This document shows, piece by piece, positions 57,226 to 64,000 of a stretch of DNA of 64,000 nucleotides. Origin of the DNA: Planomicrobium okeanokoites (GTDB taxonomy: Bacteria; Bacillota; Bacilli; Bacillales_A; Planococcaceae); NCBI RefSeq assembly GCF_003428875.1, contig NZ_QQRS01000001.1, forward strand, positions 248,001 through 312,000, given 5' to 3'. The translations under genes were made by a program, and so were the position numbers. The notes under the pieces are model-generated. The model was not told where the DNA came from, did not search any database, and saw only the letters and a program-made list of their open reading frames with translations. How positions within the stretch are numbered: the stretch's first letter is position 1; every line of letters starts with the position of its first letter.

Positions 57226-58856
57226 GTGGAAATGAACTGGCAAGAAATACTATTCAGCTTCTTTGGTGGACTTGGTATATTCCTTTTCTCCATTAAATAT
57301 ATGGGAGATGCTTTGCAGAAAGCGGCAGGGGATAAACTGCGTGATATTTTGGATCGCTTTACAACCAATCCATTCATGGGGGTTCTAGTTGGTATAATAG
57401 TAACCATCCTCATTCAATCCAGTTCAGGTACGACTGTAATCGTCGTCGGGCTGGTAAGCGCTGGGTTCATGACTTTGCGCCAGGCAATTGGTGTCATTAT
57501 GGAGCTAATATCGGTACTACTGTTACGGCGTTCATCATCGGCCTTGACGTAGGAGCCTACTCTTTACCGATCATGGCCGTTGGTGCTTTCATGATTTTCT
57601 TCTTTAAGAAAAATAAAATCCAGAATATCGGCCAGGTCATTTTCGGTTTCGGGGGATTATTCTTCGGGATGGAAACAATGAGCGGAGCCATGAAGCCGCT
57701 GCGAGAATTGCCGGCATTCATCGATATGACGGTCAATTTGAGTGAAATGCCTATTCTGGGCGTAGCAGTAGGAACTATTTTTACTTTAATCGTTCAGAGT
57801 TCAAGCGGTACCATAGCAATCCTGCAGGGTCTTTACGCTGAAGGTCTTGTGACGCTTGATGCTGCATTGCCTGTATTATTCGGCGATAACATTGGTACTA
57901 CTATTACAGCAGTGCTTGCCGCTCTTGGTACGTCAGTTGCAGCACGCCGTGCAGCAGCGGTACATGTACTATTCAATGTCATCGGATCTGTACTGTTCCT
58001 CATTTTGCTGGTGCCTTTCACAGCTTATGTAACTTGGCTTGGCACTACATTCGGGTTGGAGCCGAAAATGGAAATCGCATTTGCACACGGAACATTCAAC
58101 GTTGCTAACACGATCATCCAGTTCCCGCTGATCGGGCTTTGGGCTTATCTGGTAACTAAGGTAATTCCTGGAGAAGAAGTGACAATCGAATTCAAACCGA
58201 AGCACCTCGATATCCATTTTATAGAGCAATCTCCTTCGATTGCACTGGGGCAGGCGAAAGAGGAAATTCTCCGCATGGGTCAGTATTCTGTGCAGGGACT
58301 ACAGGAAACATATGAATATCTAAAAACTAAAAGTTCCAAGAATGCACAAACCGGCTATCAGCTGGAAGATGCAATAAACAATCTCGACAGTAAAATCACT
58401 GATTATCTTGTATTGATTTCTGCAGAGTCGATCTCGGCTGCTGATTCAACACGCCATACCATGCTGATGGAAACTGTTCGTGATATCGAACGGATCGGAG
58501 ATCATTTCGAAAATATCATCGAATTGATTGACTATCAGGTTAATAATCGTGTAAATATTACTGAAGACGCAATGGAAGACTTAAGAGAAATGTTCACGTT
58601 GACCATTGCAACGGTCCAAAAAGCATTGGATGCACTTGATACGACAAGCCATGAACTTGCACGTGAAGTTGCGGAGCAGGAAGATCTTATCGATAAGATG
58701 GAACGCAAATTCCGTAAGAAACATATCCTTCGCTTGAATGAAGGAGCATGTTCGGCACAGGCGGGCATCGTGTTCGTGGATATCGTCAGCAACCTTGAGC
58801 GGATTGGTGACCATTCAGTGAATATCGCGGAAGCCATCTTAGGCAACCGGGCTTAA
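57226..58856 (+). pseudogene. Na/Pi cotransporter family protein, frameshifted
   Basis: Two pieces of one gene: 57226-57552 in one frame and about 57503-58856 in the next. The product is an NptA/YqeW-type sodium-dependent phosphate symporter with two inverted repeats, each with a QSSSG and GxNIGTT motif, and a C-terminal PhoU-like helical domain (about residues 330-540). In the first repeat GVIM should be followed by GANIGTTVTAF, but one G is missing in GGGA at about 57501-57502, so the frame slips to a false end at 57552. Restoring one base gives a continuous protein of about 543 residues. GTG 57226 is the likely start behind AGGAGTGAT. There is no slippery run to suggest programmed shifting. 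Confidence 0.9.
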
Positions 58857-58859
58857 AAA

Positions 58860-58924
58860 ACAGCTCCTTTTCATCTTTCTTTACATTTTAAAAAATGTAA
58901 GGCACGATGGAAGGGAGTTTTTTA
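58860..58924 (+). terminator. Terminator after the Na/Pi cotransporter gene
   Basis: An outer stem CTCC..CATC with GATGGAAGGGAG, an inner TTACATTTT..AATGTAA palindrome, then TTTTTTA. Confidence 0.8.
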
Positions 58925-59032
58925 TATTATTTGAATGAAGTGTTTTAATAAGTTTGAGGAAGCAAAATGAAGTCAGTTTATGCCTGTCAGAGCATTAATG
59001 GCGCAAATAATTTTATTAAAGGGGGAATGGCT

Positions 59033-59521
59033 GTGGAAGCATTGGAAGTGATCGGCTGGATTGTGGTTCTGCTGTTTTTTGTCATCGGATTTATCGGTCT
59101 CGTGTATCCCGTCATACCGGCAGTTCTTTTTATCTTCGGTGGATTCATCATGTATGGCCTGTTCTTTGATTTTGCTGATCTGCCTTGGTGGTTCTGGCTT
59201 ATCCAGTTATTGTTCGTCGGGTTGCTTTTCAGCGCAGACGCCTTATCAAATGCCTATACGGTAAAACGGTTTGGCGGATCGAGAGCGGGATTCTGGGGGA
59301 GCATGCTCGGCCTGATTGCCGGTCCGTTTTTAATCCCGATCATCGGGATCATCATCGGCCCATTTTTAGGTGCGATCGGTGCGGAACTCATCTTTAACCG
59401 GTCTAATTTCAAACAGGCATTCAGATCCGGTATAGGATCTGTCGTCGGTTTTATTACTTCTGTATTCACAAAAGGCATCATTCAGCTGGTGATGGTGATA
59501 CTGTTCTTTATATTGGTCTGA
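59033..59521 (+). CDS. yqgC: DUF456 family membrane protein (YqgC)
   Basis: A 162-residue, very hydrophobic protein with four or five membrane segments and the DUF456 Gly-rich repeats (GLVYPVIPAVLFIFGGF, GSRAGFWGSMLGLIAGPFL, IIIGPFLGAIGAELIF). Function unknown. GTG 59033 gives the B. subtilis length and lies seven bases after AAAGGGGG; ATG 59027 touches the ribosome site. It precedes sodA as in B. subtilis. Confidence 0.88.
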   Translation: MEALEVIGWIVVLLFFVIGFIGLVYPVIPAVLFIFGGFIMYGLFFDFADLPWWFWLIQLLFVGLLFSADALSNAYTVKRFGGSRAGFWGSMLGLIAGPFLIPIIGIIIGPFLGAIGAELIFNRSNFKQAFRSGIGSVVGFITSVFTKGIIQLVMVILFFILV

Positions 59522-59564
59522 TTCAGTCAAAGGTCTGATTAAATTGGATGTTCATGCATTTTAA

Positions 59565-59593
59565 TTGTAACAACTTGTAAACTTTGATACGCT
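59565..59593 (+). promoter_or_regulatory. Promoter of sodA
   Basis: TTGTAA (59565-59570), 17-base spacer, TACGCT (59588-59593). Confidence 0.5.
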
Positions 59594-59631
59594 AGGAAAG
59601 TAGAACAATAGACTCAAGGAGGAATTTAATC

Positions 59632-60240
59632 ATGGCTTATGAATTACCGGAACTACCTTACGCGTATGACGCACTGGAACCACACATCGACAAAGAGACG
59701 ATGAATATCCACCACACGAAACACCATAATACTTATGTAACTAATGTAAATGCTGCCCTGGAAGGCCACGACGATCTTTCTTCAAAATCTGTAGAAGAAT
59801 TGATTTCTGATTTGAACGCTGTTCCTGAAGATATCCGTACAGCTGTACGCAATAACGGCGGAGGACACGCAAACCACTCATTATTCTGGCAATTGTTGAC
59901 TCCAAATGGCACTGGCGCTCCATCAGGTGCACTTGCGGAAGCAATCGACAGCAAGTTCGGAAGCTTTGACGAATTCAAAACAAAATTCGAAAATGCAGGA
60001 AAAACTCGCTTCGGTTCAGGCTGGGCTTGGCTGACTGTATCTAACGGAGAGTTGGAAGTAACTTCAACTGCCAACCAGGATTCTCCATTGATGGACGGCA
60101 AAACGCCGATTCTTGGAGTTGATGTCTGGGAACATGCTTACTACTTGAAATACCAGAACAAACGCCCTGACTATTTGGCTGCTTTCTGGAATGTAGTAAA
60201 CTGGGACGAAGTATCAAAACGCTACGAAGCTGCAAAATAA
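59632..60240 (+). CDS. sodA: Superoxide dismutase (Mn)
   Basis: A 202-residue Mn/Fe SOD: metal ligands in [13 protein letters not shown] near 24-36, [11 protein letters not shown] near 80, and [11 protein letters not shown] near 163. The MnSOD-type residues GGHANHS and the position of Gln in NQDSPLM region favour manganese. It removes superoxide in the cytoplasm. ATG 59632 follows CTCAAGGAGGAATTTAATC. Ended by a strong terminator. Confidence 0.95.
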   Translation: MAYELPELPYAYDALEPHIDKETMNIHHTKHHNTYVTNVNAALEGHDDLSSKSVEELISDLNAVPEDIRTAVRNNGGGHANHSLFWQLLTPNGTGAPSGALAEAIDSKFGSFDEFKTKFENAGKTRFGSGWAWLTVSNGELEVTSTANQDSPLMDGKTPILGVDVWEHAYYLKYQNKRPDYLAAFWNVVNWDEVSKRYEAAK

Positions 60241-60260
60241 TATCCGATAAATGAAACCTG

Positions 60261-60298
60261 ACACACACTTTTTCGTCTGAAAAAGTGTGTGTTTTTTA
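60261..60298 (+). terminator. Terminator after sodA
   Basis: A 14-bp perfect stem (60261-60274 with 60279-60292), four-base loop, six T residues. Confidence 0.95.
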
Positions 60299-60353
60299 TT
60301 GTTCGATGATATACTAGCTTTTGGATATTTCACCGGAAGGAGACCTTTACTAA

Positions 60354-62561
60354 ATGACCCAACCCAATAAAAGGAGAGTAAGCCAGGCGAAGTCGAAGCT
60401 GAAATCCCATACCGTCTTTCGCATGAATGTCCTTTTCTTCTCCATTTTTCTGCTGTTCTCAATGCTGATCCTGAGACTCGGCTATCTGCAAATCGTTAAA
60501 GGCGAGGATTATGCGCGTGCACTTGCAAGAACGGAAGAAGTGCCTGTCAACACCAGTGTGCCAAGAGGCCGCATATTCGACAGCGAAGGCCGCGTCCTTG
60601 TTGACAACGATCCGGTCAGCGCCATTACATATACGGCAATGCAGACGACAAAGCGCTCTGAAATGCTGGATACCGCTAGAGAATTGGCGAAACTGATTGA
60701 AAAAGATGATAAACGTGTTACCGAACGGGATAAACAGGATTTTTATATAATGTTAAATACTGAGGAAGCAACGGATAAAGTGACGGATGAAGAACGACAA
60801 GCCATCCAGAATGAAGAAATCACTGAAAAAGAAAAGCAGCGCAAGCTGGATGATTTAATCCGGGAAAAGATTACAGAAGAAGAGCTGGCCAGCCTTACTG
60901 CCGAAGATATTGAAACGCTTGCTATTTTCCGTGAGATGACTTCGGGTTACGCTCTATCTCCTCAAATCATTAAAAATGAAGGCGTGACACCGGAAGAGTT
61001 TGCCCGTGTATCTGAAAGACTGACTGACCCGAAACTGAAAGGCGTCAACACGATCACTGACTGGAAACGGGTAAAAACCAGCGACTTGACGATTCTCGGC
61101 AGCACTACAACACCTGAACAAGGGATTCCTTCAAGCAGTCTCGAGTATTATCTGGCCCGCGATTATTCACGCAATGACCGGGTCGGAACCAGCTTTTTGG
61201 AACAGCAATATGAGGATGTTCTGCAAGGTCAGAAATCGGTCGTCAAAAATATTACTGATGGCAGAGGCCGGGTTATTGATACGATACCGGCAGACGAAGG
61301 AAAACCAGGCAAAGACTTGATGCTGACGATAGACAGCGAATTGCACTCTTCCTTAGAAGATATAGTAGAAAAACATTTACGACAGTTAAAATCAGGTCCC
61401 AACTCTCAACTGGTAAAAGATGCCTATCTAGTCATGATGGATCCCCGCACTGGTGAAATCCTTTCGATGGTCGGTAAACGGATTGAACGGGATGACACTG
61501 GTAAAATGGTTATTCAGGACCATTCGTATGCTGCAGTCACCGCTGCCTATGCTTCAGGCTCCTCAGTAAAAGGCGCAACACTTTTGACAGGTTATGCGCA
61601 AGATGCAGTTAATATGGGAGATGTCTTGATTGATGAGCCATTGCAAATAAAAGGGACGCCGCTAAAACGGTCTATTTTTAATAAATCTCTATTTAACCGT
61701 ATTCCAATGACGGATTTACAGGCTATAGAGCAATCATCGAACGTGTATATGTTCAAAATTGCCCTGGAAATCGCTAACGAAACATACCAATACAAAGAAC
61801 CAATTAACATTCCATCTTCAAATTTTGATATAATGAGAAATTCATTTGCACAATTTGGTTTAGGCGTCAAAACAGGTATCGATTTGCCATTTGAAGGCAG
61901 CGGGTATCAGGGAGCGAAAAACGTTGGTGGTACTTTCCTCGATTTGGCCATTGGTCAATTTGACACCTATACTCCAATGCAGTTAGCTCAATATATTTCT
62001 ACGATTGCCAACGGCGGTTATCGGATGGAACCACATCTTGTTAAAGAAATCCGCGGTCCGTCTACCGATGGCAAAAATTTAGGGCCGGTGGAAACTGTGA
62101 TCGAGCCTAAAATCCTGAACCGAATCAGTAATCCTCAGGCGGAGATCGATCATTTGAAAAAGGGCATGCGCAATGTCTATGTAGGTAGCCGAGGATCAGC
62201 CAGATCCTATTTCAAGGACACAGACTATACGGCAGCCGGAAAAACCGGTACTGCAGAAGTTCAATTCTACGATGACAAAACAAGTCCTTATTACACTAAG
62301 AATTCTATAACGACAACTCATGTCGGTTTTGCTCCATATGAAAATCCTGAAGTTGCTTACGCGGTGATGATTCCTTATATAACGACAAATACAAGTATTG
62401 TTCCACCGACAAGCAATCTGATTGTGCGTGAAGCGCTCGATAAATACTTCGAACTTCGCGAAACAAAATCTGAAGAGTCGCCTTCAGTCATCAAAGCTCC
62501 ATATTCAAATGAAGTGATTGAAGAAGGCGAAGAAGAACCGATAGATGCTGAAGAAGAATAA
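60354..62561 (+). CDS. pbpA: Class B penicillin-binding protein 2A (PbpA)
   Basis: A 735-residue transpeptidase: one membrane helix at about 24-46, dimerisation domain starting with RGRIFDSEGRVLVDN near 72, and transpeptidase domain with SxxK Ser403-Lys406 (GSSVKG), SxN Ser461-Asn463 (EQSSNVY), and KTG 630-632 (GKTGTAEV). It makes cell-wall cross-links during elongation. The segment from about residue 130 to 190 is rich in Glu and Lys and forms the usual PBP2A insertion. Tail is acidic. ATG 60354 follows GGAAGGAGACC. Confidence 0.93.
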   Translation: MTQPNKRRVSQAKSKLKSHTVFRMNVLFFSIFLLFSMLILRLGYLQIVKGEDYARALARTEEVPVNTSVPRGRIFDSEGRVLVDNDPVSAITYTAMQTTKRSEMLDTARELAKLIEKDDKRVTERDKQDFYIMLNTEEATDKVTDEERQAIQNEEITEKEKQRKLDDLIREKITEEELASLTAEDIETLAIFREMTSGYALSPQIIKNEGVTPEEFARVSERLTDPKLKGVNTITDWKRVKTSDLTILGSTTTPEQGIPSSSLEYYLARDYSRNDRVGTSFLEQQYEDVLQGQKSVVKNITDGRGRVIDTIPADEGKPGKDLMLTIDSELHSSLEDIVEKHLRQLKSGPNSQLVKDAYLVMMDPRTGEILSMVGKRIERDDTGKMVIQDHSYAAVTAAYASGSSVKGATLLTGYAQDAVNMGDVLIDEPLQIKGTPLKRSIFNKSLFNRIPMTDLQAIEQSSNVYMFKIALEIANETYQYKEPINIPSSNFDIMRNSFAQFGLGVKTGIDLPFEGSGYQGAKNVGGTFLDLAIGQFDTYTPMQLAQYISTIANGGYRMEPHLVKEIRGPSTDGKNLGPVETVIEPKILNRISNPQAEIDHLKKGMRNVYVGSRGSARSYFKDTDYTAAGKTGTAEVQFYDDKTSPYYTKNSITTTHVGFAPYENPEVAYAVMIPYITTNTSIVPPTSNLIVREALDKYFELRETKSEESPSVIKAPYSNEVIEEGEEEPIDAEEE

Positions 62562-62569
62562 GGTTTGAA

Positions 62570-62604
62570 GCCCGCTCTGCCAAATAGGCAGAGCGGGTTT
62601 TTTA
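62570..62604 (+). terminator. Terminator after pbpA
   Basis: CCCGCTCTGCC (62571-62581) pairs with GGCAGAGCGGG (62587-62597), then six T residues. Confidence 0.95.
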
Positions 62605-62627
62605 TCTTTGTTTTAAATTGCTTCACA

Positions 62628-62681
62628 TTTACAATATCTTAACAATGGCTTTATATGTCCTCAACAATCGGTCGTTATAGT
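62628..62681 (+). promoter_or_regulatory. PhoP box and promoter of the pst operon
   Basis: Four direct repeats start at exact 11-base steps: TTTACA (62628), TTAACA (62639), TTTATA (62650), TCAACA (62661), matching the Bacillus PhoP consensus TT(A/T/C)ACA with 4-6 base spacers. The -10 TATAGT (62676-62681) follows, so the box covers the -35 area, typical of PhoP activation under phosphate limitation. Confidence 0.85.
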
Positions 62682-62721
62682 TAAGACTGTAAACAAAACA
62701 AACTATTTGGGGGCGTAACTG

Positions 62722-63675
62722 ATGAAAAACTGGAAATTTAAAATGGCTTCAACAATCTTAGGTTCGACAATGTTGCTGGCAGCATGTGGAGGCGGCACTG
62801 AGGAAGGAAGCCAATCACAAGAGAACGGCTCAGCAACAGCCGGAGAAGTTGAAGGTTCAGTTATTGGTGATGGATCATCTACAGTAGCACCGATCATGGA
62901 GGGCATCGTTGAAGAATACGCTGGAGTACAACCAGGCGTTCAGGTAACAGTCGGTGTATCCGGAACAGGCGGTGGCTTTGAAAAATTCATACAAGGTGAA
63001 ACGGACTTCTCCAATGCATCCCGTCCTATAAAAGAAGAAGAAGCAGCAGCCCTTGAAGAAGCGGGCATCGATTACACAGAACTGCTGTTAGCGTATGACG
63101 GCCTTTCGGTTGTCGTAAGCCAAGAAAACGACTGGGTCGAAGACCTGACAGTTGAAGACCTGAAAAAACTGTGGGTTGAAGACGGCACTACGAAAAAATG
63201 GTCTGACATCAATCCGGAATGGCCGGATGAAGAAGTGGTCTTCTACGCACCGGGTACGGCTTCAGGAACATTCGATTACTTCAATGAAGTAATCCTTGAA
63301 GACGAAGACATCGTCAGCGCAGCGACGCTTTCCGAAGATGACAACACATTGGTCCAGGGCATCCAGGCTGATCCGAATGCCATCGGATTCTTCGGTTACG
63401 CATACTACGTAGCGAACCAGGAAACTTTGAAAGTAGTGTCAATCGACGGAATAGAGCCGAATGATGAAACGATTGCGTCAGGTGAATACTCACCGTTATC
63501 ACGTCCATTGTTCACTTATGCTAAAAACTCTTCAATGAGTGACAACGAAGCAGCATACGATTTCATGCAATACACAATTGAGAATGCCGGTGAAATGGCG
63601 GAAGCAGTCGGTTACGTGGCACTGCCTGAAGAAGAGTATGAAAAAGGTTTGGCAGATCTTGAAGCATTAAAATAA
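62722..63675 (+). CDS. pstS: Phosphate ABC transporter substrate-binding lipoprotein
   Basis: A 317-residue lipoprotein: signal peptide with lipobox LAAC, Cys22 as the lipidated residue, Gly/Glu/Ser linker, then a phosphate-binding domain with [12 protein letters not shown] near 52, [16 protein letters not shown] near 92, and [10 protein letters not shown] near 176. It captures phosphate for PstCAB. ATG 62722 follows TTTGGGGGCGTAACTG. Controlled by the PhoP-type box; a hairpin after the gene may keep its mRNA level above that of pstC. Confidence 0.95.
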   Translation: MKNWKFKMASTILGSTMLLAACGGGTEEGSQSQENGSATAGEVEGSVIGDGSSTVAPIMEGIVEEYAGVQPGVQVTVGVSGTGGGFEKFIQGETDFSNASRPIKEEEAAALEEAGIDYTELLLAYDGLSVVVSQENDWVEDLTVEDLKKLWVEDGTTKKWSDINPEWPDEEVVFYAPGTASGTFDYFNEVILEDEDIVSAATLSEDDNTLVQGIQADPNAIGFFGYAYYVANQETLKVVSIDGIEPNDETIASGEYSPLSRPLFTYAKNSSMSDNEAAYDFMQYTIENAGEMAEAVGYVALPEEEYEKGLADLEALK

Positions 63676-63696
63676 TTTGAAGATAGTCCAGAATTC

Positions 63697-63724
63697 AGGT
63701 GAGCAGCCTTTGCTCACCTTTTGG
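63697..63724 (+). terminator. Intercistronic hairpin between pstS and pstC
   Basis: AGGTGAGCA (63697-63705) pairs perfectly with TGCTCACCT (63711-63719), followed by four T residues: a weak terminator or mRNA stabiliser. Confidence 0.75.
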
Positions 63725-63743
63725 GTGTGAAAGGGGTTTCGTC

Positions 63744-64000
63744 ATGGGGCAATCTGTGCAGGAAATGATCGCGCAGTCGAAAGGCAAGAAAAATAAGAAA
63801 TTCGTGGAAAAACTCATACCGGTTCTATTGTTCCTGATTGCATCGGTATCCGTATTGACAACCATAGGGATCATGTTGACGTTAATCGTGGAAACAGTCA
63901 CATTTTTTACAAGAGTAAGCATCAGTGAATTTATATTCGGCACCACATGGCTGCCTTTTTCAAACAAGTCTGCACAATTCGGCGTTTTGCCACTGATTGT
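63744..64000 (+). CDS. pstC: Phosphate ABC transporter permease PstC (partial)
   Basis: The first 85 codons are visible; the gene leaves the window at its right edge. It starts at ATG 63744 behind GAAAGGGGTTTCGTC with a basic cytoplasmic segment (SKGKKNKKFVEK), then a first membrane helix (about residues 29-52: PVLLFLIASVSVLTTIGIML) and the family segment FIFGTTWLP. It follows pstS, so PstC is the natural call. Confidence 0.9.
   Translation, partial: MGQSVQEMIAQSKGKKNKKFVEKLIPVLLFLIASVSVLTTIGIMLTLIVETVTFFTRVSISEFIFGTTWLPFSNKSAQFGVLPLI

Noticed and set aside
57480..57552. Programmed frameshift in the Na/Pi cotransporter
   Set aside because: There is no slippery heptamer or downstream pseudoknot at the shift; the missing base falls in a short G-run, typical of a deletion or read error.

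Overview
The window is a compact, core-genome stretch of a low-to-moderate GC Gram-positive bacterium (Bacillales). Gene content and order match the Bacillus subtilis yrr, yqe, yqf and yqg neighbourhoods almost gene for gene. Shine-Dalgarno sites are strong, and a T-box, a CIRCE site, a Zur-type site, a PhoP-type box and a sigma-W-type promoter all fit the Firmicutes. A single-chain (alpha2) glycyl-tRNA synthetase, a rsmE-deoC-rpsU order without mtaB or yqeY, and direct joining of the yrr block to the yqe block suggest Planococcaceae (Planococcus-like). That family call is inference from memory of gene order and was not searched.

Layout. 1-6.4 kb: end of alaS, ireB, ruvX, yrzB, mltG (interrupted by a stop codon), trmR, udk, greA, a yrrS-like gene and mtnN. 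6.4-12.8 kb: pssA facing away from psd, then the tightly overlapping yqeG-yqeH-aroE-yqeI-nadD-yqeK-rsfS-yqeM operon (ribosome assembly, shikimate and NAD synthesis). 12.8-16.5 kb: late competence operon comEA-comEB-comEC. 16.5-21.4 kb: yqzM, holA, rpsT, lepA, hemW. 21.4-29 kb: CIRCE-controlled hrcA-grpE-dnaK, then dnaJ-prmA-rsmE, deoC, rpsU. 29-38.4 kb: a sigma-W-type envelope-stress operon (nfeD-like gene, floA, a small membrane protein), then phoH, pgpH, ybeY, dgkA, cdd, era, recO. 38.4-45 kb: glyS on the minus strand behind a glycine T-box, ccpN, ppdK regulator, dnaG, rpoD. 45-56.4 kb: an acyl-CoA dehydrogenase, cccA, trmK, yqfO, ispH, cshB, nfo, the znuC-znuB-zur zinc operon, yqfW, ispG. 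56.4-64 kb: yqgB-like gene, a frameshifted Na/phosphate cotransporter, yqgC-like gene, sodA, pbpA, and the start of the pst phosphate operon (pstS, partial pstC).

No prophage, CRISPR array, rRNA, tRNA, insertion sequence or obvious novel multi-gene system is visible. The signals that go beyond routine annotation are: two broken genes (mltG by one nonsense codon, the Na/Pi transporter by one missing base); two related MITE-like elements at about 5.4 and 45.1 kb with terminal inverted repeats and AT-rich target duplications; a period-20 CTGTCCG array and a 65-bp cassette flanked by 12-bp direct repeats between recO and glyS; a possible RNA switch in the rpsT leader; apparent CTG start codons for comEA and comEC; and well-formed regulatory sites (PhoP box, Zur box, sigma-W promoter, an inverted repeat on the acyl-CoA dehydrogenase promoter). 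The longest gene-free stretch, 45004-45554, holds the rpoD terminator, one MITE-like element and the acyl-CoA dehydrogenase promoter.
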